In this document: one piece after another, positions 25,462-33,937 of the stretch | Position numbering within the stretch: position 1 is the first letter of the stretch | Layout of the letters: every line of letters starts with the position of its first letter | Source: an uncultured Collinsella sp. | GTDB taxonomy: Bacteria > Actinomycetota > Coriobacteriia > Coriobacteriales > Coriobacteriaceae | DNA: 64,000 nt | Direction of reading: 5' to 3' | NCBI GenBank assembly: GCA_900541145.1 | Contig: UQIH01000002.1 | Span: 1 to 64,000 of the forward strand | The notes under the pieces: model-generated | The model's database searches: none | Seen by the model: the letters and a program-made list of their open reading frames with translations, nothing else | Told to the model about the DNA's origin: nothing | Position numbers and translations under genes: made by a program

Positions 25462-26511
25462 TTAGAGGAACATCATGAACAGCTTGGCCATGACAAAGCT
25501 GATGAGTCCGCAGGCGGGGAAGGTGAAGAACCAGGTGAACATCATGTCCTTGACGACGCCGAAGTTGATGGCCGAGAGGCGCTTGACGGCACCGACGCCC
25601 ATGATGGCGCAGGTCTTGATGTGTGTGGAGGACACGGGGATGCCGGTAAGGGTGGCAAGCAGCAGGTTCGCGGCGCCCGCGAGGTCGGCGGAGAAGCCCT
25701 GATACTTCTCGAGTTTAACCATGCTCTGGCCGACGGACTTGATGATGCGCTCGCCGCCCACGCTGGTGCCGATACCCATGGTGGCCGAGCACAGCAGCAT
25801 AATCCAGATGGGGATGCCGGCATCGCCGACGCTGGTCTGGCCGTTTGCGAAGGCCACGCCTAAAAAGAGCACACCGATGAACTTCTGTCCATCCTGCGCG
25901 CCGTGCATAAAGCTCATGGCCGCGGCACTCGCGATCTGAGCGTATTTAAAGAAGACGTTGGCACGTCGCCTGTTGGCGGCGGCAAACAGAATCGAGACGA
26001 GTTTGCACAGGATCCAGCCCATGACAAAGCCCAGACCGATGGAGAGCGCCAGGCCGTAGATGACCTTCATCCATTCGTGGACGTTGACGCTGCTCGCGCC
26101 GCCGAGGGCGATAGCGGCACCGGTCAGGCCGGCGATAAGGCTGTGGCTTTGCGAGGTGGGGATACCAAAACGCGACGCTGTGGCGCCGTAGACGACGATG
26201 GAGAACAGCGCCGCGCAGAGGCACGCGAGCGCCATGGTGCTGTTTCCGCCAAAGTCGACGATATGTGAGATGGTGTTGGCGACGCTCGCGTTAAAGTGCG
26301 TCATGATGAGCACGCCGAGGAAGTTGAATGCGGCGCTCATGAGAATGGCGGCGCGGGCGGGCATGCAACGCGTAGTGACGCAGGTCGCGATGGCGTTGGG
26401 CGCGTCGGTCCATCCATTGACGAAGATGGCGCCCAACGCGAGGATCACGGTGACGGCAAGGACTGGGTTCGACACAATTTGGCCGAGGAAGGTTGAGAAC
26501 GTTACGTCCAT
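25462..26511 (-). CDS. pit: Inorganic phosphate transporter, PiT family
   Basis: A secondary phosphate permease of 349 residues and about ten membrane helices. It has both PiT signature repeats: GWTDAPNAIATCVTTR near the N-terminus and the second-half counterpart FMHGAQDGQKFIGVL, plus VSSTHIKTCAIMGVG near the C-terminus. Transport is expected to use cations or protons with metal phosphate. The ribosome-binding site directly before the ATG is weak, whereas a perfect AGGAGGTGAT lies 52 bp upstream (26564-26573) without a start codon. It complements the high-affinity Pst system 5 kb away. Confidence 0.94.
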   Translation of the reverse strand: MDVTFSTFLGQIVSNPVLAVTVILALGAIFVNGWTDAPNAIATCVTTRCMPARAAILMSAAFNFLGVLIMTHFNASVANTISHIVDFGGNSTMALACLCAALFSIVVYGATASRFGIPTSQSHSLIAGLTGAAIALGGASSVNVHEWMKVIYGLALSIGLGFVMGWILCKLVSILFAAANRRRANVFFKYAQIASAAAMSFMHGAQDGQKFIGVLFLGVAFANGQTSVGDAGIPIWIMLLCSATMGIGTSVGGERIIKSVGQSMVKLEKYQGFSADLAGAANLLLATLTGIPVSSTHIKTCAIMGVGAVKRLSAINFGVVKDMMFTWFFTFPACGLISFVMAKLFMMFL

Positions 26512-26563
26512 ATATGGGCTTTCTCGAAGTTTGCAGACACGTTACAAAAACATGATAAATCGT

Positions 26564-26573
26564 ATCACCTCCT
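26564..26573 (-). promoter_or_regulatory. Orphan perfect Shine-Dalgarno sequence upstream of pit
   Basis: On the minus strand AGGAGGTGAT matches the full anti-Shine-Dalgarno core but no start codon lies at usable spacing. The nearest ATG, 14 nt after GGAGG, opens a three-codon frame (ATG TTT TTG TAA). The pit ATG is 52 bp further down with only a weak site of its own. Confidence 0.5.
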
Positions 26574-26761
26574 GTGGGTTTCTTTACCGAGTTCTGATGG
26601 GAGAAGTGAACTTTTTGGCACTAAAATTGAATATTAGCCCTGTTGACCGCGGGTGTTCTTTTTGCTAACACGCCATGCGGACACGTGCGATTACTACGAC
26701 ACTCCAAAACCACAGTCTGTTCGCTTTACAACATGCAAACATGCGTTCGATAATAGGAGGC

Positions 26762-27100
26762 ATGGAATATCGACAGACAGATGGCAAAACTCGGCGCGTG
26801 CACAAGCAGTATGTGGACGTCGTGGCTCGCATCCTCGCGGGCGGACAGGTCGTGCCGGTCACCGTCTGCTGGGTCGACGGTCGTTGCTTTACGATTGACG
26901 AGATTGTCTCGACCACTGGGTTTGGCCTGACGGTTCACGGCATCCGTACGGCAACCTATAAGGTGCGTTTTGGCGGGCACGCGACCGAGTTGTATCTGGA
27001 GGACCAGACGCGCGAACGACCAGATGGTTCGCAGGCCCATCTGATGCGTTGGTGGGTGTGGGCATTCGACCGTACGCTCGAGGGCGAGCGCCGTGGGTAA
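26762..27100 (+). CDS. Small conserved-looking protein of unknown function
   Basis: A 112-residue soluble protein that I do not recognise with confidence. It is basic at the start (MEYRQTDGKTRRVHKQ) and contains a beta-rich core with VTVCWVDGRCFTIDEIV, then YKVRFGGHATELYLE and a tryptophan-rich end (LMRWWVWAFD). This layout recalls small DUF6504-like proteins but that is a guess. The start is uncertain: AGGAGG at 26755-26760 leaves only 1 nt before ATG 26762, and an in-frame ATG at 26741 is an alternative. It is followed 84 bp later by a membrane protein gene. Confidence 0.65.
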   Translation: MEYRQTDGKTRRVHKQYVDVVARILAGGQVVPVTVCWVDGRCFTIDEIVSTTGFGLTVHGIRTATYKVRFGGHATELYLEDQTRERPDGSQAHLMRWWVWAFDRTLEGERRG

Positions 27101-27184
27101 GGACGTACGGCATTCGGGTACAATGACAGGAATCTTGTCACCTGCTGCGCCGTCTTTCACGGCACTTTTTGAAAGGACGAACCT

Positions 27185-27880
27185 ATGAACGATATCCAGG
27201 GCTATCAGAACGGCCCCGTCGAGAGCGGCGCAAGCCGCGCCAAGGAGATGTCGCCGCGCGCGTACAATCTCGCCATGTCTGCCCTGATCTTCTTGGGCTT
27301 TTGCGCCATGGGCGCCGGCGCCTACTTTACGAGCACCATGTCGTTTGCGCACATGATGATGAGCGGCGCCGCCCTGCCGCTGGTCTTTGGCTCGTTTATT
27401 TTGACCATCGTCGGCATGGTCATGATGTCGGCTGCCGCCAGCAAGCAGTCCGTGGGCCTGTCCCTTGTGGGCTACGTAATCTTTGCGAGTACCTTTGGCC
27501 TGACCGCGTCGTTTGGCCTTGCCAACTACGACCTGCCCACCATCAACACTGCCTTTATCGCCACGGCCGCCATCACCTTTGTCTTTGGCGCCTTGGGCGT
27601 GACGTTCCCCAAGTTTTTCCAGCGCGTATATGGCATCGGTTTTGGCATTCTGCTCGCCACTATTCTGGTTGAGATCGTGCTGATGTTCATGGGCGTCTCG
27701 CAGACCATCACCGATCTGATCGTGATCGTGGTGTTCGCCGGCTTTATTGGCTACGACACCTATGTTGCCACGACGGTGCCGCCTACGCTGCCCAACGCCG
27801 TGCTCATGGCGTCCAATCTGTTCGTGGACATTATCAACGTGTTCCTGCGCATCCTGAACATCCTTGGCCGTCGCGACTAG
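27185..27880 (+). CDS. Bax inhibitor-1/YccA family membrane protein
   Basis: A 231-residue polytopic protein with about seven membrane helices from residue 29 onward. It has the family's C-terminal hallmark: a helix containing GFIGYDTYVA and the ending NLFVDIINVFLRILNILGRRD. Bacterial members (YbhL, YccA, BsYetJ) form pH-sensitive calcium-leak channels or interact with FtsH; which applies here is unknown. ATG 27185 has GAAAGGA upstream, and a terminator follows at 27926. Confidence 0.9.
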   Translation: MNDIQGYQNGPVESGASRAKEMSPRAYNLAMSALIFLGFCAMGAGAYFTSTMSFAHMMMSGAALPLVFGSFILTIVGMVMMSAAASKQSVGLSLVGYVIFASTFGLTASFGLANYDLPTINTAFIATAAITFVFGALGVTFPKFFQRVYGIGFGILLATILVEIVLMFMGVSQTITDLIVIVVFAGFIGYDTYVATTVPPTLPNAVLMASNLFVDIINVFLRILNILGRRD

Positions 27881-27925
27881 TGGCGAATTGCGGCGGTGCT
27901 TGCCGTGCGTGTAAATCGATGCGAA

Positions 27926-27952
27926 AGGCGGTCCTTCGGGGCCGTCTTTTTT
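27926..27952 (+). terminator. Intrinsic terminator after the Bax-inhibitor-like gene
   Basis: A GC-rich stem (GGCGGTCC with GGGCCGTC, two G-T pairs) around a short loop is followed by six T at about 27947-27952. Confidence 0.8.
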
Positions 27953-28018
27953 GTGCGCGGCGGGGTATCATGGATGGGAAAAAGCCGATAGCGGCAGCGA
28001 CAGGAAAGGTGGCCACGT

Positions 28019-29131
28019 ATGGCAGACGTCGACAACAGGAACCGTAACCGCAGGTCCAACCGAGCGGGTCAGCCCAATCCCAAGCGCGAGGCGCGTGCCA
28101 AGGCCGCCGAGCGTCACGTGGCAACTGTGTCCGAAGCATGCGCCAAGGATATCGAGCGTTCGCTTGCCGGCGTGTGCGAGTTCGATGGTATGCCTGCCGG
28201 TTTTGTCGCGGCGATGAAGGTCAAGGCCCAGGTGGCTGCTGCTGCCGAGGAGCAGGTTGCCGAGGAGCCCGAGGCCGCCGAGGTCGAGGCTGCAGTCGAT
28301 ACCGAGGTGGCGCCCGAGCCCGTCGAGGAGGCCGCCGAAGCCGAGTCCGAGCCCGCCGAGGAGCCCGCTGCGGCCCTGCCCGAGGTCACCGTGCTCGACG
28401 CCTCTGCCACGCAGGCCATTCTGGATAACGGCCGAGGCTACGCGCAATTCTGCGACATGGCCGTACTCGCCTTTGCCTCGTTCACCAACCCGGGTGGTGG
28501 CTATATTCAGGGTTATCTGGGCCAGGAGGCCACGCTCTGTGCCGATTCGTATCTGTACAACGTTCTCGATAAGCAGCGCAAATGGTACGGCGAGAACCGT
28601 CGCCGCAACATCAACTGTGAGCTGTACCGCAACCGTGCGCTGGTGGTGCCCGCGGTGCGTTTCGACCGCAACCATGTGCACGCCTATGCCGACGTAATCG
28701 TCGCCGCCGCGCCCAATGCCAAGCGCGCTCGCCAGGAGTATCGTGTGGGTGACGATGCCCTGCTGGACGCCCTGCGCGACCGCATCCGCTTTGTGCTTGC
28801 CATCTGCGACGAGCTGGGTCGCGAGAAGCTCGTGCTGGGCGCTTGGGGCTGCGACAACAACGGCTTTGACGCCGAGGCCGTGGCCGAGCTCTTCCGCAAG
28901 GAGCTCGCATCGGGCGACTTTAAGGTCAAGCAGGTCTTTTTTGCCGTGCCCTCTACGCGCTGGGACGAAGATTTTGCCAAGTTCGAGCACGTGCTGGCAA
29001 ACTTCCCCGAGCGCAACGAGGAGTCCTATGCCCAGGTTGCCGCTCGCGCTGCGGCTGCCCGCGCCGCCGAGCAGGCCCAGGCTGCCGCCGAGGACGATGA
29101 AGACGATGACGATTGGCGCAAGTACCTGTAA
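28019..29131 (+). CDS. Microbial PARG-like protein (TIGR02452 type) with altered QEE motif
   Basis: This 370-residue protein resembles bacterial poly(ADP-ribose) glycohydrolase/TIGR02452 proteins of the macrodomain superfamily. An N-terminal basic region (1-75) is followed by a low-complexity Ala/Glu/Pro segment (about 75-122). The macrodomain-like core then has FASFTNPGGGY and LVLGAWGCDNNG. The family catalytic signature is GGG-x(6-8)-QEE; here it is GGG (159-161), seven residues, then Gln169-Glu170-Ala171. The second, catalytic Glu is replaced by Ala. It may bind ADP-ribose without normal hydrolysis. The C-terminus is an Ala/Asp-rich tail. Confidence 0.8.
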   Translation: MADVDNRNRNRRSNRAGQPNPKREARAKAAERHVATVSEACAKDIERSLAGVCEFDGMPAGFVAAMKVKAQVAAAAEEQVAEEPEAAEVEAAVDTEVAPEPVEEAAEAESEPAEEPAAALPEVTVLDASATQAILDNGRGYAQFCDMAVLAFASFTNPGGGYIQGYLGQEATLCADSYLYNVLDKQRKWYGENRRRNINCELYRNRALVVPAVRFDRNHVHAYADVIVAAAPNAKRARQEYRVGDDALLDALRDRIRFVLAICDELGREKLVLGAWGCDNNGFDAEAVAELFRKELASGDFKVKQVFFAVPSTRWDEDFAKFEHVLANFPERNEESYAQVAARAAAARAAEQAQAAAEDDEDDDDWRKYL

Positions 29132-29209
29132 TTGGTACGTGCGGACAGATGGGTCGAGCCGGCGGGAGAGGCTGCTTCCGTCGGCTTTTTACTGAGCGAG
29201 GGGCTTACG

Positions 29210-29869
29210 ATGAAAAACGTTCTATGCTTTGGCGACAGCAACACCTATGGTTACGATCCGGCGGGCATGCGCGACGGCACCGCGGTGCGCTATGCGCAGG
29301 ATGTGCGCTGGTGCGGCGTGGCCCAACGTGACTTAGGCGAGGGCTGGCATGTAATTGAAGAAGGCCTCAACGGCCGCACGACGGTACGCGACGACATGTG
29401 CCATCTGGACACCAATCTTAACGGCATCCGCGCACTTCCGATGCTGCTCGAGGCCCATAAGCCGCTGGACGCCATTGTGATCATGCTGGGCACCAACGAC
29501 TGTAAGACGGTCTTTAACGTGACAGCTTCCGATATCGCCCGTGGCGCCATGGCGCTGATTCGCGCCGTCCGCGCGTTTCCGTGGACCGACGCTGCGCCTT
29601 GTCCGCGCATTCTGCTGATGGCGCCTATCAAGATTAAGCCGCAGATCACCGACGTATATATGACCGATTTTGACGAGCATTCCGTAGAAGCCTCGGAACA
29701 TTTTGGTGAGTACTACGCGCATGTGGCTGAGCAGTTTGGCTGCGACTTTTTGAATGCCGCCGACTTTGCCGAGCCGGGCGATATCGACTATCTGCATATG
29801 ATGCCCGAAAGCCATGAGAGCCTGGGTCACGCCGTGGCAGCCAAGCTCCAAGAGATGCTCGGAGAGTAG
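29210..29869 (+). CDS. SGNH/GDSL family hydrolase
   Basis: A 219-residue esterase/lipase-like protein. Block I is FGDSNTYG with the nucleophile Ser, block III is MLGTNDCK, and the C-terminal block with the catalytic His lies around HMMPESHESLGHAVA. No signal peptide is evident, so it is probably cytoplasmic. The closest styles are aryl-esterase/acetylxylan-type SGNH enzymes, but the substrate cannot be told from sequence. ATG 29210 follows GAGGGG. It lies 78 bp after the PARG-like gene and ends before a hairpin shared with convergent thiD. Confidence 0.9.
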   Translation: MKNVLCFGDSNTYGYDPAGMRDGTAVRYAQDVRWCGVAQRDLGEGWHVIEEGLNGRTTVRDDMCHLDTNLNGIRALPMLLEAHKPLDAIVIMLGTNDCKTVFNVTASDIARGAMALIRAVRAFPWTDAAPCPRILLMAPIKIKPQITDVYMTDFDEHSVEASEHFGEYYAHVAEQFGCDFLNAADFAEPGDIDYLHMMPESHESLGHAVAAKLQEMLGE

Positions 29870-29881
29870 CGCGACCCCAAA

Positions 29882-29914
29882 CCACCGCAAAGGGGGCGGG
29901 CGCCTTTGCGGTGG
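29882..29914. terminator. Hairpin between convergent genes (SGNH hydrolase and thiD)
   Basis: CCACCGCAAAGG (29882-29893) pairs perfectly with CCTTTGCGGTGG (29903-29914). The flanks CCCCAAA and CTTGGG extend the stem imperfectly. It is placed to terminate both convergent transcripts. Confidence 0.75.
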
Positions 29915-29929
29915 CTTGGGCTGCGAATC

Positions 29930-30760
29930 TTAATACTGCCACATGTGGTTGACAGGGCCGGAGCCTTTGCCCATGTTCAGGCCGGCGGCCAGAGCGCCTG
30001 TCAGGTATGCCTTGCCGGCGTTGACGGCATCGGCAAGATCCATGCCCTGGGCCAGCGCGCAGGCGATGGCGGACGAGAGCGTGCAGCCGGTGCCGTGCGT
30101 GTTGTCGGTCTCAATACGCTTGTGGCGGAACCACGTGGTGAGCGGATCGCCTAGGTGGTTGCCCTCATCATCGAGCGGCGCGGGTTCGGCCAGTACGTCG
30201 TTGGCCTCGTTGACAAAATGCCCGCCCTTAACGAGGGACGCGCAGCCAAAGCGGCGGGTGAGGAGCATGGCGGCGTTTTGCTGGGTGCGCTCGGAATCGA
30301 CCTCGTAGTCGAGCAGCGCCATGGCCTCGGGGATGTTGGGCGTGATGACGGTCGCCAGCGGGAACAGGCGACGCGTGAGCGCCTCAGCGGCATCTTCGGC
30401 AATGAGGCGGGCGCCCGAAGTGGCGACCATGACGGGATCGACGACGATATTTTGTGCGTTCCAGGCACTCAGGCGGTCGGCGATAACCTCGATAATCTCG
30501 GCAGAGGAAACCATGCCGATTTTGACTGCGTTGGGGCGAATATCGTCAAAGACGGCGTCAATTTGCGCAGCGACGATATCGGGGGAGATATTTTGCACGG
30601 CGGTGACACCGAGCGTGTTTTGTGCGGTGATGGCCGTGATGGCTGTCTCGGCATACAGACGGTGCGCCGTGATGGTCTTAATGTCGGCCTGAATGCCGGC
30701 GCCACCGCTGGAATCGGATCCTGCGATGGATAGAACGGCAGGTACCTTGCTGCGATCCAT
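29930..30760 (-). CDS. thiD: Hydroxymethylpyrimidine/phosphomethylpyrimidine kinase ThiD
   Basis: ThiD phosphorylates hydroxymethylpyrimidine and its monophosphate for thiamine synthesis. The 276-residue ribokinase-fold protein has the N-terminal SIAGSDSSGGAGIQADIKT motif, VVDPVMVATSGARL, TPNIPEA and the anion-hole/catalytic motif HGTGCTLSSA. It is on the same strand as thiC, which makes its substrate, with a 183-bp gap. Whether the TPP riboswitch before thiC also governs thiD is unclear. Confidence 0.95.
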   Translation of the reverse strand: MDRSKVPAVLSIAGSDSSGGAGIQADIKTITAHRLYAETAITAITAQNTLGVTAVQNISPDIVAAQIDAVFDDIRPNAVKIGMVSSAEIIEVIADRLSAWNAQNIVVDPVMVATSGARLIAEDAAEALTRRLFPLATVITPNIPEAMALLDYEVDSERTQQNAAMLLTRRFGCASLVKGGHFVNEANDVLAEPAPLDDEGNHLGDPLTTWFRHKRIETDNTHGTGCTLSSAIACALAQGMDLADAVNAGKAYLTGALAAGLNMGKGSGPVNHMWQY

Positions 30761-30943
30761 GTTCGCTCCCTTGTCTGGTCGGATTCAAATGGGTCTTTAA
30801 GCCAGCATTATAAAGATGCCCAGGCCGGCGATATGCCGAACCCGGGCGCGAGATGTAATTTTTACGCAAATGTAAGCAAATGTTCACACGTCAACAATTG
30901 GCGGGCGCCGACTCGATGTTAAAAGGCGATTGCGGCGAAGAGA

Positions 30944-32278
30944 CTAGTCCTCCATGCCGAGGTCAATCGTCGTGCCTTCGAACACCTTGTTGACGGTGCG
31001 GACGGCGCACATCTTGCCGCACATGGTGCAGGTGCCCTCGGTGGCGGCGGGGGATTCCTCGTAGCGCTTCTTGCCGGTGACCGGGTCGAGCGCGCACTTC
31101 CACATGGCGTCCCAGTCGAGCTTGCGGCGTGCCTGGCCCATCTTGTCGTCCATGTCGCGGGCGTGGGGCACCTTCTTGGCGATGTCGGCGGCGTGTGCGG
31201 CGATCTTGGTGGCCATGAGGCCGTCGAGCACGTCCTGGGCGTTGGGCAGGCACAGGTGTTCGGCGGGCGTCACGTAGCACAGGAAGTCGGCGCCCGAGCT
31301 CGCGGAGATAGCGCCGCCGATGGCTGCGGTGATGTGGTCGTAACCCACGCCGATATCGGTCACCAGCGGCCCGAGCACATAGAACGGGGCGTTGTGGCAC
31401 AGGCGCTTCTGCAGCTTCATATTGGCGGCGATCTCGTCGAGCGCCATGTGGCCCGGTCCCTCGACCATAACCTGGACGCCGGCGGCCCAGGCGCGCTTGC
31501 ACAACTTCCCGAGCTCAATCATCTCGGCGGTCTCGGTGGCGTCGTTGGAATCGTAGAGACAGCCCGGGCGGCAGGAGTCGCCGAGCGAGATGGTCACGTC
31601 GTACTCGTGGCAGATTTCGAGCACCTCGTCGTAGAACTCGTAGAACGGATTCTCGTTGCCGGTGACCTCCATCCATCCAAACAGCAGCGAGCCGCCGCGG
31701 CTGACGATGTTCATAAGGCGGCCGGTCTCCTTGAAAGTTTTGATGACCGATTTATTGATGCCGCAGTGGATGGTCATAAAGTCCACGCCGTCCTCGGCGT
31801 GTGCGCGCACGACCTCGAGCAGGTCGTCCTTGGTAAGCTTGACCAGCGGCTTTTCCATGTAGCCGATGGCGTCGTACATGGGGACGGTGCCCACCATGAG
31901 CGGCGTCTCGTCGATGAGCTGCTGGCGGAACTGGCGTGTCTTGCCCGAGTTGGAGAGGTCCATGATGGCGTCGGCGCCAAAGTCCTCGGCGATCTTGACC
32001 TTCTTCCATTCCTCGGCGGCGTCGGCCTTGTCGCCCGAGATGCCCAGGTTCACGTTGACCTTGGTGGACAGGCCCTCGCCGACGCCAAAGGCGCGCATGC
32101 CCTTTTTGATGTGCACGATGTTGGCGGGGATGGCGATGCGGCCGTCGGCCACGCGTTCGCGGATGTACTCGGGGTCGCGATGCTCGCGCTCGGCGACCTC
32201 CTTCATCTGCGGTGTGATCTGCCCGGCGCGGGCGAAGTCGATTTGCGTGACGAGCTCGGGCTCGGTCTGTGTGCTCAT
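30944..32278 (-). CDS. thiC: Phosphomethylpyrimidine synthase ThiC
   Basis: ThiC is a radical-SAM enzyme that rearranges aminoimidazole ribotide to hydroxymethylpyrimidine phosphate. The 444-residue protein lacks the long N-terminal extension of proteobacterial ThiC. Core blocks include VNVNLGISGD, DLSNSGKTR, EVTGNENPFYE, SLGDSCRPGC and VEGPGHM. The iron-sulfur cysteines are at the C-terminus in CTMCGKMC. The start at 32278 is chosen because AAGGGAG lies 8 nt upstream; the ATG at 32302 is inside the TPP riboswitch. It is controlled by that riboswitch. Confidence 0.96.
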   Translation of the reverse strand: MSTQTEPELVTQIDFARAGQITPQMKEVAEREHRDPEYIRERVADGRIAIPANIVHIKKGMRAFGVGEGLSTKVNVNLGISGDKADAAEEWKKVKIAEDFGADAIMDLSNSGKTRQFRQQLIDETPLMVGTVPMYDAIGYMEKPLVKLTKDDLLEVVRAHAEDGVDFMTIHCGINKSVIKTFKETGRLMNIVSRGGSLLFGWMEVTGNENPFYEFYDEVLEICHEYDVTISLGDSCRPGCLYDSNDATETAEMIELGKLCKRAWAAGVQVMVEGPGHMALDEIAANMKLQKRLCHNAPFYVLGPLVTDIGVGYDHITAAIGGAISASSGADFLCYVTPAEHLCLPNAQDVLDGLMATKIAAHAADIAKKVPHARDMDDKMGQARRKLDWDAMWKCALDPVTGKKRYEESPAATEGTCTMCGKMCAVRTVNKVFEGTTIDLGMED

Positions 32279-32284
32279 TGGCAC

Positions 32285-32385
32285 GGCTCCCTTCGTTGGC
32301 ATTACCCATATCAGGTTTGCGGGTCAGGGCGGGCGCGCCCAGTCTCAGCCTGCCGTCTTGTCCTGCAAGCTCCCCGTTTATGTGG
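32285..32385 (-). ncRNA. TPP (THI-box) riboswitch upstream of thiC
   Basis: On the minus strand the order of conserved elements is CGGGGAGC (32376-32369), CTGAGA (32348-32343), GACCC, CCTGATATGGGTAATGCCA and CGAAGGGA. These are the thiamine-pyrophosphate aptamer hallmarks. The final AAGGGAG is also the ribosome-binding site of thiC, so ligand binding would block translation. Its sequence includes an ATG (32302) that is not a start. Confidence 0.95.
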
Positions 32386-32449
32386 TGGGCTCAAGTATAG
32401 CCTGAATGGGTACGATTGGCCTAACGAGCGTGCCTGTGAGGAGGCGAAC

Positions 32450-32971
32450 ATGGAAGACAAGCATCTATATCGAGAGACGCAATGGGATGTATCGGCCGAG
32501 GAAAGCCGTGCGCACCATGGCCTTGTCGCGATTGGTTTTGCGGTGCTTGCCGTGCTTGTGATTGCCGTTTGTATCTGGACGTTTGGTGGTCGCGGCGGCA
32601 CTGCCTGGGAGTTTGAGGCCGATGATAGCCTACCGATTATGACGGTGAGGAGTACTGGCGGTAATGCCAATACGCTCGCCATTCCGGGCGATTATTGGTA
32701 CCCGCGCGATGAGTTTGTGCAGTTGCAGCTGAGTGGTGGGTCCATTCCAGGCGAAGAAATCGAACGCGTGACGTTTGACGCGGCGCTCAAAACGCTGACG
32801 GTGAAGCTCAAAGATCAAGGAGATGTGCCCACGACCATGGATATCGCCCTGACGGAATGGCGTCTGGAGCCTCCGACGGGTGTTGCGGTGTCCGAGGTTG
32901 AGCACGTCAAGATTGTCTATCAGGACGGTTCGACAAACGGGATTGCAAAGGCCGACGGTCTAGCAGAATAG
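32450..32971 (+). CDS. Hypothetical single-pass membrane protein
   Basis: A 173-residue protein of unknown function. A 23-residue hydrophilic N-terminus precedes one strong membrane helix (about 24-44). An extracytoplasmic domain of about 125 residues follows, rich in beta-type sequence (e.g. ERVTFDAALKTLTVKLKD) with no recognised motif or cysteine. ATG 32450 has GAGGAGGCG upstream. It is divergent from the TPP riboswitch and thiC and is followed by a palindromic repeat. Confidence 0.75.
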   Translation: MEDKHLYRETQWDVSAEESRAHHGLVAIGFAVLAVLVIAVCIWTFGGRGGTAWEFEADDSLPIMTVRSTGGNANTLAIPGDYWYPRDEFVQLQLSGGSIPGEEIERVTFDAALKTLTVKLKDQGDVPTTMDIALTEWRLEPPTGVAVSEVEHVKIVYQDGSTNGIAKADGLAE

Positions 32972-33002
32972 GTGTCGAGCCTAGCCAGCCAATTCATAAA
33001 AG

Positions 33003-33064
33003 TTGCGGTGGAATAGTTCCTGATTGTGCGATAAAAGGCTCAAATAGGAACTATTCCACCGCAA
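33003..33064. repeat. GTTGCGGTG palindromic repeat, copy A
   Basis: Arms 33003-33021 and 33046-33064 are perfect 19-bp complements (TTGCGGTGGAATAG...) around a 24-nt loop. It is one of four related elements in this window and lies between convergent genes ending at 32971 and 33108. Confidence 0.9.
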
Positions 33065-33107
33065 GTTATATAGAGAAGGCTGAGTGGGTCAGTGTTGGGT
33101 GCCGGCT

Positions 33108-33917
33108 CTAGAGCATCTGTTCGTTGATGAACACGAGGGTGCCTGGGCATGAGAGCTCGGGGGCGTGGCGATAGCCGATGTTGAACTCGGTGAGACGGCC
33201 GGCGTCCTCGACCTTGTTTTCCGCCATCCACCGCACCATGGAGCCGCGCGCCTTTTTGCTGGCGGTCGACCGTTGGATGGGCTTCCCGTTGCGGATACCC
33301 TCGCCAAAGAGGCACGTGACGGCTGTGGCGTCGCCCGCGAGGTGGGGCAGAACGGCTTTGGCATACTCTACGCTGGCGAGGTTGACGATCGTGGTGTTTG
33401 AGCCTGCCGGGGCGATAGCCCGCGCGAGTTTGTCGCTCCAAAACGCGTAGAGGTCTCGGGCATCGTCGACGACAAGCTTCGCGCCCATCTCCAGCCGATA
33501 CGGTTCGACGGCATGAAAGGGACGAACGCACCCGTAGAGGCCGGAGAGGATCCACAGATGGTCTTGCAGCCATGCGAGCTGTGCGGAATCCATCACCTCG
33601 GGTGCCATGCTCTGGTATTGAATGCCGTGATAGGACATGACGGCAGGGGAGAGGTGACGGGCGAGTGCGGGATTGTCGAGATCGCCGCTTTTCAGGATGG
33701 GCCCGAACTCATGCAGTGTGTTGAGGCAAGGTCCCAGCAGTTTGTCACTCACGTTCCACAGCGCCTGCAGGCCGCCGCTGCCTTCATTCCGCTCGATATC
33801 TAGCAGTGCGCGGTGGAGGCGAGCCGTCTCGCGCACAAAGGGTGGGATGCCCAGGACTTCAAAAGCATCTTGGGCCGCGCGCATCTGCTTGGCGGGCGAA
33901 ATGATGACCTGCAGCAT
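33108..33917 (-). CDS. yaaA: YaaA/DUF328 family peroxide-stress protein
   Basis: A 269-residue YaaA-family protein. E. coli YaaA lowers free iron and DNA damage during peroxide stress. The start MLQVIISPAKQM matches the family N-terminus (ISPAK). Conserved blocks LSPAVMSYHGIQYQSM, LSGLYGCVRPFHAVEPYRLEMG and FNIGYRH are in the expected order, and length is near the usual 255-260. AGAGGAG precedes the minus-strand ATG at 33917. Repeat copy B lies about 20 bp upstream of the start. Confidence 0.93.
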   Translation of the reverse strand: MLQVIISPAKQMRAAQDAFEVLGIPPFVRETARLHRALLDIERNEGSGGLQALWNVSDKLLGPCLNTLHEFGPILKSGDLDNPALARHLSPAVMSYHGIQYQSMAPEVMDSAQLAWLQDHLWILSGLYGCVRPFHAVEPYRLEMGAKLVVDDARDLYAFWSDKLARAIAPAGSNTTIVNLASVEYAKAVLPHLAGDATAVTCLFGEGIRNGKPIQRSTASKKARGSMVRWMAENKVEDAGRLTEFNIGYRHAPELSCPGTLVFINEQML

Positions 33918-33937
33918 GGACTCTCCTCTGCCAAAAA

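Noticed and set aside
26500..26560. Upstream AUU-initiated frame after AGGAGGTGAT on the minus strand
   Set aside because: It is out of frame with pit and encodes an Arg/Pro/His-rich shadow of the transporter gene.
32279..32302. ATG at 32302 as the thiC start
   Set aside because: It lies inside the conserved GGGTAATGCCA segment of the TPP riboswitch; ATG 32278 has the AAGGGAG site.
31163..32449. A plus-strand frame running through thiC antisense and into the hypothetical gene at 32450
   Set aside because: The upstream part is antisense to thiC and the TPP riboswitch; the real gene starts at ATG 32450 behind GAGGAGGCG.
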